Assembly: GCA_020052415.1 (NCBI GenBank)
Contig: JAGVPB010000019.1
Location: 1-55,467 of the forward strand
Reading direction: 5' to 3'
Length of the DNA stretch: 55,467 bases
Source: Bacteroidales bacterium
Lineage (GTDB): Bacteria; Bacteroidota; Bacteroidia; Bacteroidales; JAADJA01
The notes beneath the pieces were generated by a model, which worked only from the letters and a program-made list of their open reading frames with translations, searched no databases and was not told the DNA's origin. Below are positions 36,303 to 44,207 of this stretch, one piece after another (position 1 is the stretch's first letter; every line of letters begins with the position of its first letter). Both the position numbers and the translations under genes were made by a program.

Positions 36303-37823
36303 ATGAACGAAAAGAACTATATAGAAATATTAAACAATGGCTCACCGGTCCTGCTGAAAAATATCCCGGTTCTCAACTACCCGGATTTTTACAATCTTCT
36401 GAAAGAAATGCTGTCCGATCCCGATTCTCATTGCGTAGCATATTATGCATTTCCGGTGGAAAATATGTTGAAATTCATTTGTTGTATTGCCAACGATAAA
36501 ACGTCAGGTATAGCTGTTTTGTCGCATGAACAGAAGAATCATGAAATTGCTTTACTATCACTGACCTCCGAAATTTTTGCAATGCATGTTTACGAAAGAG
36601 AGATTCATGAAAACTTCGGAGTTCAATTCAGGAATCATCCCTGGTTGAAACCCATCCGCTACCCTTCCGACCGTTTCTACAAGGGCAATGTAATGAATAA
36701 TTATCCTTTCTATCAGATTGAAAGTGAAGAGTTGCATGAGGTTGGTGTTGGCCCTGTTCATGCGGGAGTGATCGAGCCGGGGCATTTCAGGTTTATCTGC
36801 AATGGTGAAAAGGTTCTTCATCTCGAAATTCAACTTGGATATCAGCATCGTGGTATCGAAAAGCTGATGATTCAAAAGAATGATCCGTTTCAGCGAATGA
36901 TCCTCTCGGAAAGTATTGCAGGTGACTCCGTCATTGCGCATGGCTTGGCTCACACAGGACTCATTGAATCCCTTGCAGAGCATAATGTTTCCGAAAGACT
37001 TCAGATCGAACGGAATATCGCACTTGAACTTGAAAGAATTGCAATCCACATTGGTGACACGGCTGCATTGTGCATGGATGTAGCTTACCAGTTAGGGCAG
37101 GTGGTGAACGAGGCGCTTCGGACAACAATTATAAATACAACTCAGCTATGGTGCGGCAACCGTTTCGGAAAAGGACTGATAAGGCCCGGAGGAAGTAATT
37201 ACCCTTCAACAGACGATTTTATCAAATCTATGCTAAGTACCCTTGAAGAAACATTAAGGAGGTATGAAGATATTACTGACAGGATCTATTCGCTACCCAG
37301 CGTGCTCTCTAGGTTCGATGGGATCGGTATCCTCACACAGGGACAGGCAAAATTGACTGGTGCAGTCGGCATGGCAGCACGGATCACAGGAATTGCGAGA
37401 GATATAAGAAAAAGCCATCCGTTCCAGTATTTTCGACAACATCCGGTTGAACCGGTAACTCAGATAAGCGGTGATGTACTCGCAAGGGGGATGCTCCGCA
37501 ACCTTGAAGCAAGGCAGTCCATTGGATTGATCAAACAATGGACTAAGAAATTAAATGAGGCGGAAGAAAGTAATAAAAAGCCCGATTACAATTATAAACT
37601 GCAACCTGAATCTTTTGCTATTTCGTTAACAGAAGGCTGGCGTGGAGAAGTTTGCCATTCAGCCGTTACGGGCAAAAACGGAAATATAATTCATTATAAG
37701 ATTAAAGATCCCTCGTTTCACAACTGGATGGCGCTCGCATTGGCAGTTAGGAACCAGGAAATTTCAGATTTCCCGGTTTGCAATAAAAGCTTTAACCTGT
37801 CTTATTGCGGAAATGATTTATAA
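36303..37823 (+). CDS. HyfG/HycE-like large subunit (NuoC+NuoD fusion) lacking all [NiFe] cysteines
   Basis: A 506-residue homologue of group 4 hydrogenase large subunits. The N-terminal NuoC-like domain has VYEREIHENFGVQFRNHPW and KPIRYP. The large-subunit domain begins at GVGPVHAGVIEPGHFRF, with QLGYQHRGIEKL. In active enzymes the next motif is ER-I-C-G-I-C-x3-H; here it reads ESIAGDSVIAH, so the two Cys are Ala206 and Ser209 while His213 is kept. The C-terminal DPCxxC motif is replaced by NKSFNLSYCGNDL, with Ser500 and Gly503 at the Cys positions (Cys502 is one residue off). It ends there with no maturation peptide. It cannot hold a [NiFe] centre and is best placed with Ehr-type complexes. 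Confidence 0.85.
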   Translation: MNEKNYIEILNNGSPVLLKNIPVLNYPDFYNLLKEMLSDPDSHCVAYYAFPVENMLKFICCIANDKTSGIAVLSHEQKNHEIALLSLTSEIFAMHVYEREIHENFGVQFRNHPWLKPIRYPSDRFYKGNVMNNYPFYQIESEELHEVGVGPVHAGVIEPGHFRFICNGEKVLHLEIQLGYQHRGIEKLMIQKNDPFQRMILSESIAGDSVIAHGLAHTGLIESLAEHNVSERLQIERNIALELERIAIHIGDTAALCMDVAYQLGQVVNEALRTTIINTTQLWCGNRFGKGLIRPGGSNYPSTDDFIKSMLSTLEETLRRYEDITDRIYSLPSVLSRFDGIGILTQGQAKLTGAVGMAARITGIARDIRKSHPFQYFRQHPVEPVTQISGDVLARGMLRNLEARQSIGLIKQWTKKLNEAEESNKKPDYNYKLQPESFAISLTEGWRGEVCHSAVTGKNGNIIHYKIKDPSFHNWMALALAVRNQEISDFPVCNKSFNLSYCGNDL

Positions 37824-37834
37824 AAACAGTCGCA

Positions 37835-38593
37835 ATGTTCAAAGAACTTAAAATAATAAAACAGCATGGGAAGCAGTTCGTCCCCGACCTGACGGCGGTG
37901 GAACTTACACCGCTTTTCAGGGGAAGGCCGGTTATCAGCAGCCTGCCGGATAACAAGGAAATTGAAAGGGTGGTCAGGTTTTGTCCAACAAGAGCAATTC
38001 TACCAGAGCCATTCGGAATTGATTTGGGAAAATGTGTTTTTTGCAAGGAATGTCAGTTTATGCTTCCTGACAAGATTGTTTTTACAAACGATTATAAGAT
38101 TGCAACCAATGACAGAAAAAGGCTGGTTGTACAAGGTGGTGTGGATAAAACCATTGAATTGAATCCTGATCTTGTAAGGAGGGAAATCAGGAAATATTTT
38201 AAGAATTCTTTGAAGCTCCGACAAATTTCAGCAGCGGGCGACAATAGCTGCGAAATGGAATTAAATGCCTCGGGGAATGTTAACTTCGACATGGGAAGAT
38301 ATGGAATCGAGTTCGTTGCTTCACCCCGGCATGCCGATGGAATTGTGATTACGGGTCCCATTTCGGAAAACATGGCTGAAGCAACCCAAATTTGTTATGA
38401 TGCAACTCCGGATCCAAAAATCATTATTCTTGTTGGAACAGATGCAATCAGTGGAGGAATTTTTGAAGGAAGTCAGGCTGTAAACCGCAGTTTCCTTGAC
38501 AAATACCCGGTTGACCTTTATGTCCCCGGAAATCCTGCACATCCGCTTACTTTTATTAACGGAATATTATCAATGCTCGGAAAAAAGAAGTGA
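37835..38593 (+). CDS. half-ferredoxin fused to a HyfI/NuoB-like small subunit that has lost its N2 cluster ligands
   Basis: A 252-residue fusion. Residues about 40-90 are a ferredoxin domain. Cys67, Cys70, Cys73 (KCVFCKEC) and Cys50 (RFCPTRA) make one complete [4Fe-4S] site. The three Cys that should precede Cys50 are absent, and Leu77 replaces the last Cys of motif two, so the other site is gone. Residues about 125-252 match HyfI, HycG and NuoB (CEMEL, FVASPRHADGIVITGP, AISGG, YVPG), but the four cluster ligands read Asp136, Cys139, Asp203 (VGTDAISGG) and Asn233 (YVPGNPAHP). Only one Cys of four survives. The same organism's NuoB keeps all four. It is the last gene of the operon, convergent with folA. 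Confidence 0.85.
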   Translation: MFKELKIIKQHGKQFVPDLTAVELTPLFRGRPVISSLPDNKEIERVVRFCPTRAILPEPFGIDLGKCVFCKECQFMLPDKIVFTNDYKIATNDRKRLVVQGGVDKTIELNPDLVRREIRKYFKNSLKLRQISAAGDNSCEMELNASGNVNFDMGRYGIEFVASPRHADGIVITGPISENMAEATQICYDATPDPKIIILVGTDAISGGIFEGSQAVNRSFLDKYPVDLYVPGNPAHPLTFINGILSMLGKKK

Positions 38594-38603
38594 TTGCACC
38601 GGA

Positions 38604-39098
38604 TTACTTTCGTTTATAAATAACATAGGAATAGGGAAATGGATTTTTTTCATCGGTATCATTGAAATCTTCCTTTGAAATAACCGTCCAATCTTTCTCA
38701 CCCACATGGGGGAAAAAAGTATCTGCTTCAAATTCATGATGAATCCAGGTGATGTAGAGCTTATTGGCATAATGCAAAAATTGCCTGTATATGGAAGCCC
38801 CTCCGATGACGAAGTTTTCCTGTTCAGGATCACATTTGGCAATGGCATCTTCGATTGAATAAGCCATCACGCAATTATCAATCTGTTCATCCTTTACATC
38901 CGTAATCACAATACTTCTGCGATTTGGCAAAGGCCTGTTGGGTAATGAGTAATAAGTTGTTTTACCCATAATAATTGTATGACCTGTAGTGAGTTTTTTA
39001 AAACGCTTCAGATCCTCCGATAAGTGGCAAAGCAGCTTATTGTCTTTACCAATGGCGTTGTTTATTGCGACTGCAACAATAATTGATATTTGCTTCAT
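38604..39098 (-). CDS. folA: dihydrofolate reductase
   Basis: A 164-residue enzyme that reduces dihydrofolate with NADPH. Recognised by IIVAVAINNAIGKDNKLLCHLSEDLKR with the active-site acid in SEDLK, IIMGKTTYYSLPNRPLPNR and NFVIGGASIYRQFL. The Trp usual in 'LPWHLPEDLK' is a Cys here. It lies 96 bases downstream of thyA on the same strand; the two act in sequence because thymidylate synthase makes the dihydrofolate. Confidence 0.95.
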   Translation of the reverse strand: MKQISIIVAVAINNAIGKDNKLLCHLSEDLKRFKKLTTGHTIIMGKTTYYSLPNRPLPNRRSIVITDVKDEQIDNCVMAYSIEDAIAKCDPEQENFVIGGASIYRQFLHYANKLYITWIHHEFEADTFFPHVGEKDWTVISKEDFNDTDEKNPFPYSYVIYKRK

Positions 39099-39194
39099 AT
39101 AATTTTAGTCAATTTAGGCACTCCTAACTTTAGTCACTTAAATTGAAATATTTTTTATCAAGTAAATCTAATTTCTAAAATTTAATATCTCAAA

Positions 39195-40019
39195 TCAAAC
39201 AGATATCTCCCCCTTAATATGCGGATGCGACTGGTAACCTGCCAACTCAAAATCTTCAAATTTGAAATCAAAAATATTTTTTATTGCAGGATTGATTTTC
39301 ATTACTGGCAAGGGATATGGCATTCGCGATAATTGCAATTTGCATTGCCCGATATGGTTCAGATAAATATGCGCATCTCCCAATGTATGGACGAAATCGC
39401 CCGGTTCAAATCCTGTCACCTGTGCCACCATCATGGTGAGCAGTGCGTAAGAGGCAATGTTAAATGGCACTCCAAGAAAAATATCACAACTTCGCTGATA
39501 CATCTGGCAGGATAGCTTTCCTTCGGCAATATAAAACTGGAAAAAAGCATGGCATGGAGGCAAGGCAGCGCGGCCGGCAGCTACATTTTCAGCAAACGTT
39601 TTACCGGCATACGGCAAAACACCCGGATTCCAGGCGGCGACCATCATTCTCCGGCTGTCGGGATTGGTTTTGATCAACTGTATCACTTCGGAAATCTGGT
39701 CAATGCCGTCATTGTTCCAGTTGCGCCACTGAGCCCCGTAAATTGGTCCAAGATCGCCATTTTCATCCGCCCATTCATTCCAGATCGTTACATTATTTTC
39801 ATTCAGATATTTGACATTTGTCTCACCATTTAGAAACCAGAGAAGTTCATGAATGATCGAGCGTAAATGCAGTTTTTTTGTTGTCATTACCGGAAATCCT
39901 TCCGACAGGTCAAATCGCATTTGATAACCAAAAACACTCCTTGTGCCTGTTCCTGTTCTGTCTTTTTTAAGGACACCTTTGTCAATGACATGATTTAATA
40001 ATTCAAGATATTGTCGCAT
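39195..40019 (-). CDS. thyA: thymidylate synthase
   Basis: A 274-residue folate-dependent enzyme that makes dTMP from dUMP. The catalytic Cys lies in [12 protein letters not shown], with [31 protein letters not shown] and the N-terminal [19 protein letters not shown]. About ten residues longer than E. coli ThyA. It probably heads a thyA-folA transcript; a minus-strand TAATTTTG box is 23 bases upstream. Confidence 0.97.
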   Translation of the reverse strand: MRQYLELLNHVIDKGVLKKDRTGTGTRSVFGYQMRFDLSEGFPVMTTKKLHLRSIIHELLWFLNGETNVKYLNENNVTIWNEWADENGDLGPIYGAQWRNWNNDGIDQISEVIQLIKTNPDSRRMMVAAWNPGVLPYAGKTFAENVAAGRAALPPCHAFFQFYIAEGKLSCQMYQRSCDIFLGVPFNIASYALLTMMVAQVTGFEPGDFVHTLGDAHIYLNHIGQCKLQLSRMPYPLPVMKINPAIKNIFDFKFEDFELAGYQSHPHIKGEISV

Positions 40020-40041
40020 ACTTTACATTTTCAAAATTGGA

Positions 40042-40049
40042 CAAAATTA
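40042..40049 (-). promoter_or_regulatory. possible -7 box of thyA
   Basis: Minus-strand TAATTTTG followed by TCC matches TAnnTTTG, 23 bases before thyA. No -33 match was found. Confidence 0.35.
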
Positions 40050-40080
40050 AAGATTTGGTGAAAAGTATAATGGTGAGTTG

Positions 40081-40120
40081 AAAAAAAGCCGGGAAACGTA
40101 TAACAAGTATAATCTCCCGG
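40081..40120 (-). terminator. terminator of the bifunctional-nuclease-domain gene
   Basis: CCGGGA / TCCCGG arms (40089-40094, 40115-40120) with a 20-base loop that can pair further (ATA/TAT). On the minus strand the hairpin is followed by a seven-T run. Confidence 0.7.
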
Positions 40121-40140
40121 AAATTTTGCTTTATTTGGAA

Positions 40141-40731
40141 TTATTTCTTCAGCCCTTCGCGCCGTTTGATTTCATCCCGTATTTTTGAAGCTTTTTCATA
40201 TTCTTCGTTAGTTACTGACTTCTGAAGCAAATCTTTAAGTTCCTCCAGTGAATACTGTTCATAAAGGCTTGAGGTTGCCTTTTTTGACCCGGGCTTTTCC
40301 TTTTCTTCCTGATCCTTTTGATCGTCAACAATGATCCCGGCCGTGGAAAGTATCTTTTCATAAGTATAGATGGGACATTGAAACCTCAGGGCTATTGCAA
40401 CTGCATCCGAGGTTCGGGCATCAATTTGAAATTCACGGTTACCGTCAGTACAAATCAGTTCGGCATGGAAAACACCTTCAATAAATTTATTTATAATAAC
40501 CTCCTGAATTTTAATATTGAAAGTATCCGAAAAACTTTTAAAAAGATCGTGAGTCAGTGGCCGGGAAGGTTTCATCTTTTCAAGCTCGATGGCTATGGCC
40601 TGAGCTTCAAATCCTCCAATAATGATCGGTAATCGTCTTTTGCCGCCGGCTTCTCCAAGGATCAGGGCGTAAGCCCCGCTTTGCGACTGACTGTAAGACA
40701 TTCCGATGATTTCAAGCTTTATTTTCTCCAT
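40141..40731 (-). CDS. bifunctional nuclease (DUF151) domain protein with UvrB/UvrC motif
   Basis: A 196-residue protein. The DUF151/BFN domain (about residues 5-135) shows LILGEAGGKRRLPIIIGGFE, AIAIELE, RPLTHDLF and DARTSDAVAIALRF. After a charged linker, a UVR motif (SLEELKDLLQKSVTNEEYEK then ASKIRDEIKRRE) occupies about 155-192. The family is common in Bacteroidota and Thermotogae; nuclease activity has been reported for plant homologues, but the bacterial role is uncertain. It is a single-gene unit with a terminator, divergent from the pyrophosphatase gene. Confidence 0.88.
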   Translation of the reverse strand: MEKIKLEIIGMSYSQSQSGAYALILGEAGGKRRLPIIIGGFEAQAIAIELEKMKPSRPLTHDLFKSFSDTFNIKIQEVIINKFIEGVFHAELICTDGNREFQIDARTSDAVAIALRFQCPIYTYEKILSTAGIIVDDQKDQEEKEKPGSKKATSSLYEQYSLEELKDLLQKSVTNEEYEKASKIRDEIKRREGLKK

Positions 40732-40848
40732 CAGGTAATTAATCGTATCAATTTTAAAAACTGACAGGTAAAAGTATTAATTATTTCTAACTGTCATTTT
40801 CTTTTTACTAAGAAATTTCATAAATTATCAACAAACGTTTATTTAAAA

Positions 40849-40878
40849 TTGATCTTAAAAAAATACTTTCTATTTTTG
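40849..40878 (+). promoter_or_regulatory. complete Bacteroidota promoter of the pyrophosphatase gene
   Basis: TTG (40849-40851), 19 bases, then TATTTTTG (40871-40878) followed by CGCC. This is one of the best matches in the window to the -33/-7 consensus, 31 bases before the start codon. Confidence 0.65.
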
Positions 40879-40909
40879 CGCCTTAATTTTTAAAACTAAA
40901 TATTTATAT

Positions 40910-43333
40910 ATGAAACGATTACTAACTCTTTTAGGTTTATTTTCTTTTCCTGTCCTTTCATTTGCAAGTGAGGCCAGCCTGATCATTCCGGATGGAGTAA
41001 AATCACAGAATATCCTGTATTGGGGATTCCTCATCACTTTTGCAGGTTTCATGTTTGGTTTGTTCCAGTTCATGAAAGTAAAAAAAATCAGGGCACATCA
41101 GTCAATGCTCGACGTAGCCCATGTCATTTATGAAACTGGAAAAATCTATCTTATCCAGCAGGGAAAATTTTTGGCAATACTGTTTATTTTCATTGGTACC
41201 GCAGTTGCCTTTTATTTCGGTTACCTTTCTGAAGCGAATTTTGGCTTTTTCGGTGTTGTGATGATCCTTTGCTGGACAGTCATCGGTATTTTAGGCTCAT
41301 ACAGTGTGGCCTGGTTTGGAATCAGGATGAATACCCTTGCAAATTCCAGGATGGCTTTTGCCTCACTGGAAAGAAAACCTATCAAACTGCTCAATATCCC
41401 CCTGACAGCAGGAATGAGCATCGGAGTCGTTTTAATTTCCCTTGAGTTGATAATGATGCTGATCATATTGATGTTTGTTCCCGGAAATTATGCAGGAGCC
41501 AGTTTTATCGGCTTTGCCATTGGTGAGTCTCTTGGCGCATCTGCGTTAAGGATAGCAGGTGGGATTTTCACAAAGATTGCGGATATTGGTTCCGACCTGA
41601 TGAAAGTGATCTTTAAAATAGGCGAAGACGATCCCCGAAACCCGGGAACCATTGCCGACTGTGTAGGCGATAATGCAGGTGACAGCGTAGGCCCTACTGC
41701 GGATGGATTCGAAACTTATGGTGTGACCGGTGTTGCTTTGATATCCTTTATTCTTTTAGCTGTAACAACAGCCGAATACCAGGTTCAGTTGTTAACATGG
41801 ATTTTTCTTATGCGTATTTTAATGATTGTGACTTCGATCGTTTCATATTGGATCAATGGTGCAATCACACAAGCCAAATACGGCAAAGCTGATGATATTG
41901 ATTTTGAAAAACCCCTTACATCACTGGTTTGGACAACCTCCATTTTATCTATCCTTGTTACCTTTGCAATCAGTTATCTTACCATTGGTTCTTTACCTAA
42001 TAATTTATGGTTTACACTTTCTGTCATCATCAGTGCCGGAACTCTTGGAGCCGCATTGATTCCGGAGTTTACCAAACTTTTTACAAGTCCTAAATCCACT
42101 CATGTTAAAGAGGTTGTCGAAGCTTCAAAAAAAGGCGGCGCTTCTTTGAATATTTTGTCGGGTCTTGTGGCTGGAAATTTCAGTGCATTCTGGCAAGGCA
42201 TGGTATTTTTCCTTTTGATGTTTATTGCTTATTATGCCAGTACTTTCGGATTGGATAACTTTATGATGTATCCCTCTATTTTTGCTTTTGGCCTTGTCGC
42301 TTTCGGTATGCTTGGCATGGGACCAGTTACGATAGCTGTTGATAGTTATGGTCCTGTAACTGACAACGCACAATCCATCTATGAACTTTCGCTTATTGAA
42401 GAAAACAGGGAAGTCGTAACTGCTGAGATTGAAAGAGATTTCGGGTTCACACCAGATTTCGAAAAATCCAAGCATTACCTTGAGGCCAATGATGGGGCAG
42501 GCAATACATTTAAAGCCACAGCCAAACCGGTTTTGATAGGAACGGCTGTTGTCGGTGCAACCACAATGATCTTCTCTCTGATCCTGTTGATCAAAAGCAC
42601 GCTTGGTGTTCAGCCAGAAGAAATTCTGAATTTATTGAATCCATATTCTATACTGGGATTCTTACTTGGTGGTGCTGTGATTTATTGGTTCACAGGCGCT
42701 TCCATCCAGGCGGTTTCAACCGGCGCAGCAAGAGCTGTTGAATTCATCAAGAAAAATATTAACCTTGATCCGAATGCTCCAAAAAAAGCCGATGTTGAAA
42801 AATCCAAGCAGGTAGTTCAGATTTGTACTCTTTATGCTCAAAAAGGCATGTGGAATATTTTTATAGCTATTTTTTCCTTTGCTCTTGCATTTGCATTTCT
42901 TTCATCACCTACCGGATTTGAAGATGGCATGACAGGAGCCGAAGCAATAGGATTTACCATGCCGGTTTCACTCTTTGTCAGCTATTTGATATCCATTGCA
43001 TTTTTCGGACTATTCCAGGCAATTTTTATGGCGAACGCAGGTGGTTCATGGGATAATGCCAAAAAAGTAATCGAAGTGGATATGAAAGAAAAAGGAACGG
43101 AATTGCATGCAGCTTCAGTTGTTGGCGATACAGTTGGTGATCCGTTCAAGGATACCTCATCCGTAGCTTTGAACCCAATCATCAAGTTTACCACCCTTTT
43201 TGGTTTGCTTGCGATGGAGATTGCCATGGCTGAAAATTTCAGGCCGGCCGCTCATTATGTTGGAATCGCATTCCTGCTGGTTGCCCTGTATTTTGTGTAC
43301 CGATCATTCTATAAAATGAGGATCAACCAATAG
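40910..43333 (+). CDS. hppA: membrane-bound ion-pumping pyrophosphatase, divergent H+-type
   Basis: An 807-residue, roughly 16-helix enzyme that couples PPi hydrolysis to ion transport. Substrate-site motifs are kept: DIGSD, EDDPRNPGTIADCVGDNAGD, DSYGPVTDNAQSIYEL, GDTVGDPFKDTSSVALN. The potassium-switch position reads GNTFKATAK with Lys535, which in characterised enzymes means K+ independence and proton transport. The segment between DIGSD and EDDPRN is one residue shorter than canonical and TADGFETYG differs from the usual ADLFE; the protein is also longer than the usual 670-750. It resembles the divergent Na+-regulated H+-PPase group known from Chlorobium limicola. A signal-like N-terminus (to SFAS) is present. 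It has its own promoter and terminator. Confidence 0.92.
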   Translation: MKRLLTLLGLFSFPVLSFASEASLIIPDGVKSQNILYWGFLITFAGFMFGLFQFMKVKKIRAHQSMLDVAHVIYETGKIYLIQQGKFLAILFIFIGTAVAFYFGYLSEANFGFFGVVMILCWTVIGILGSYSVAWFGIRMNTLANSRMAFASLERKPIKLLNIPLTAGMSIGVVLISLELIMMLIILMFVPGNYAGASFIGFAIGESLGASALRIAGGIFTKIADIGSDLMKVIFKIGEDDPRNPGTIADCVGDNAGDSVGPTADGFETYGVTGVALISFILLAVTTAEYQVQLLTWIFLMRILMIVTSIVSYWINGAITQAKYGKADDIDFEKPLTSLVWTTSILSILVTFAISYLTIGSLPNNLWFTLSVIISAGTLGAALIPEFTKLFTSPKSTHVKEVVEASKKGGASLNILSGLVAGNFSAFWQGMVFFLLMFIAYYASTFGLDNFMMYPSIFAFGLVAFGMLGMGPVTIAVDSYGPVTDNAQSIYELSLIEENREVVTAEIERDFGFTPDFEKSKHYLEANDGAGNTFKATAKPVLIGTAVVGATTMIFSLILLIKSTLGVQPEEILNLLNPYSILGFLLGGAVIYWFTGASIQAVSTGAARAVEFIKKNINLDPNAPKKADVEKSKQVVQICTLYAQKGMWNIFIAIFSFALAFAFLSSPTGFEDGMTGAEAIGFTMPVSLFVSYLISIAFFGLFQAIFMANAGGSWDNAKKVIEVDMKEKGTELHAASVVGDTVGDPFKDTSSVALNPIIKFTTLFGLLAMEIAMAENFRPAAHYVGIAFLLVALYFVYRSFYKMRINQ

Positions 43334-43351
43334 GAGGCGGAATAAATTAAG

Positions 43352-43384
43352 AAAAGCCCTGTACTTATTTATTGCAGGGCTTTT
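43352..43384 (+). terminator. terminator of the pyrophosphatase gene
   Basis: AAAAGCCCTG / CAGGGCTTTT, perfect 10-bp stem, 13-base loop, followed by a T run, 18 bases past the stop. Confidence 0.85.
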
Positions 43385-43455
43385 TATTTGATTGGAGCAG
43401 CCATAATATTTGCATGAAAATTCGGAAATTAAGCGGAATAGTTTATTCTGCCAAG

Positions 43456-43486
43456 TTGTCAAGTTTATCCAATGGCAATATATTTG
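43456..43486 (+). promoter_or_regulatory. promoter of the grpE-dnaJ unit
   Basis: TTG (43456-43458), 20 bases, then TATATTTG (43479-43486), 77 bases before grpE. No CIRCE repeat was seen in the leader. Confidence 0.5.
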
Positions 43487-43562
43487 ATATCCGACCTGGT
43501 TCTGTGTTCAAAATTTTATAGTAAAACAGCGTTAAATAAAGAGAGGCAAAAGCGATTTCAAA

Positions 43563-44150
43563 ATGAATATTAGAAGAAAGAAAGATAAGGAAAATCAGCC
43601 TGAAGCAGGGAAAAAGCTTGAGCATCCGGAACAGGAAATAAGTGAAAATAATAAATCTGAGGAAGGAACTGCTGAAGAAAAATCAGAACAGGTTGAGAAA
43701 TCAAAGGAACTGGAATTAAAGGAAAAACTTGATGAACTGAACGACAAGTATCTCCGGCTGTATTCGGAATTTGATAATTACAGGAAACGTAACATAAAGG
43801 AACGGATCGAACTTTCCAGAACGGCCTCATCTGATGTAATCCTTGATCTGCTGCCGGTTTTAGACGATTTTGAAAGAGCTGTCAGGTCTTCGGATGAAAC
43901 TGAAGATTGTATGGTCCTACGGGAAGGAATCAACCTGATCTATAATAAATTCAAAGGCATTCTGGAGAAGAAGGGATTGAAACCAATAGATGCCATAGGT
44001 TCGGAATTCAATACTGATTTTCATGAGGCAATAACATATACGCCTGCTCCTGCTGATGAATTGAAAAATAAAATAGTTGACGAACTTGAAAAAGGCTATT
44101 TATTGAACGACAAGGTTCTCAGGTACACAAAAGTTGTGATAGGTCAATAA
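43563..44150 (+). CDS. grpE: GrpE, nucleotide exchange factor of DnaK
   Basis: A 195-residue cochaperone. A disordered Glu/Lys-rich N-terminus (about 1-55) leads into the long dimerisation coiled coil (KLDELNDKYLRLYSEFDNYR, then KR) and the C-terminal beta domain (PIDAIGSEFNTDFHEAI, then GYLLNDKVLRYTKVVI). It releases ADP from DnaK. dnaJ follows after 57 bases; dnaK is not in the window. Confidence 0.95.
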   Translation: MNIRRKKDKENQPEAGKKLEHPEQEISENNKSEEGTAEEKSEQVEKSKELELKEKLDELNDKYLRLYSEFDNYRKRNIKERIELSRTASSDVILDLLPVLDDFERAVRSSDETEDCMVLREGINLIYNKFKGILEKKGLKPIDAIGSEFNTDFHEAITYTPAPADELKNKIVDELEKGYLLNDKVLRYTKVVIGQ

Positions 44151-44207
44151 TCCAGACAGAAAAAATCCTGTAACCCCGGACAAACGTTATTTGATACATA
44201 ATTATTA

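Noticed and set aside
36303-38593. Calling the operon an active hydrogenase-4 or formate hydrogenlyase
   Set aside because: The nickel ligands are absent, and no formate dehydrogenase or hyp maturation genes are nearby.
36303-38593. Treating the large and small subunits as decaying pseudogenes
   Set aside because: Frames are intact, non-ligand motifs are well conserved, the missing cysteines form a coordinated pattern, and gene spacing is tight; decay would be less tidy.
39099-39194. Two copies of TTTAGTCA between thyA and folA as a possible regulatory site
   Set aside because: Only 8 bases, AT-rich and without symmetry; chance is an adequate explanation.
43385-43562. Search for a CIRCE element upstream of grpE
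   Set aside because: No inverted repeat with the TTAGCACTC/GAGTGCTAA arms is present.
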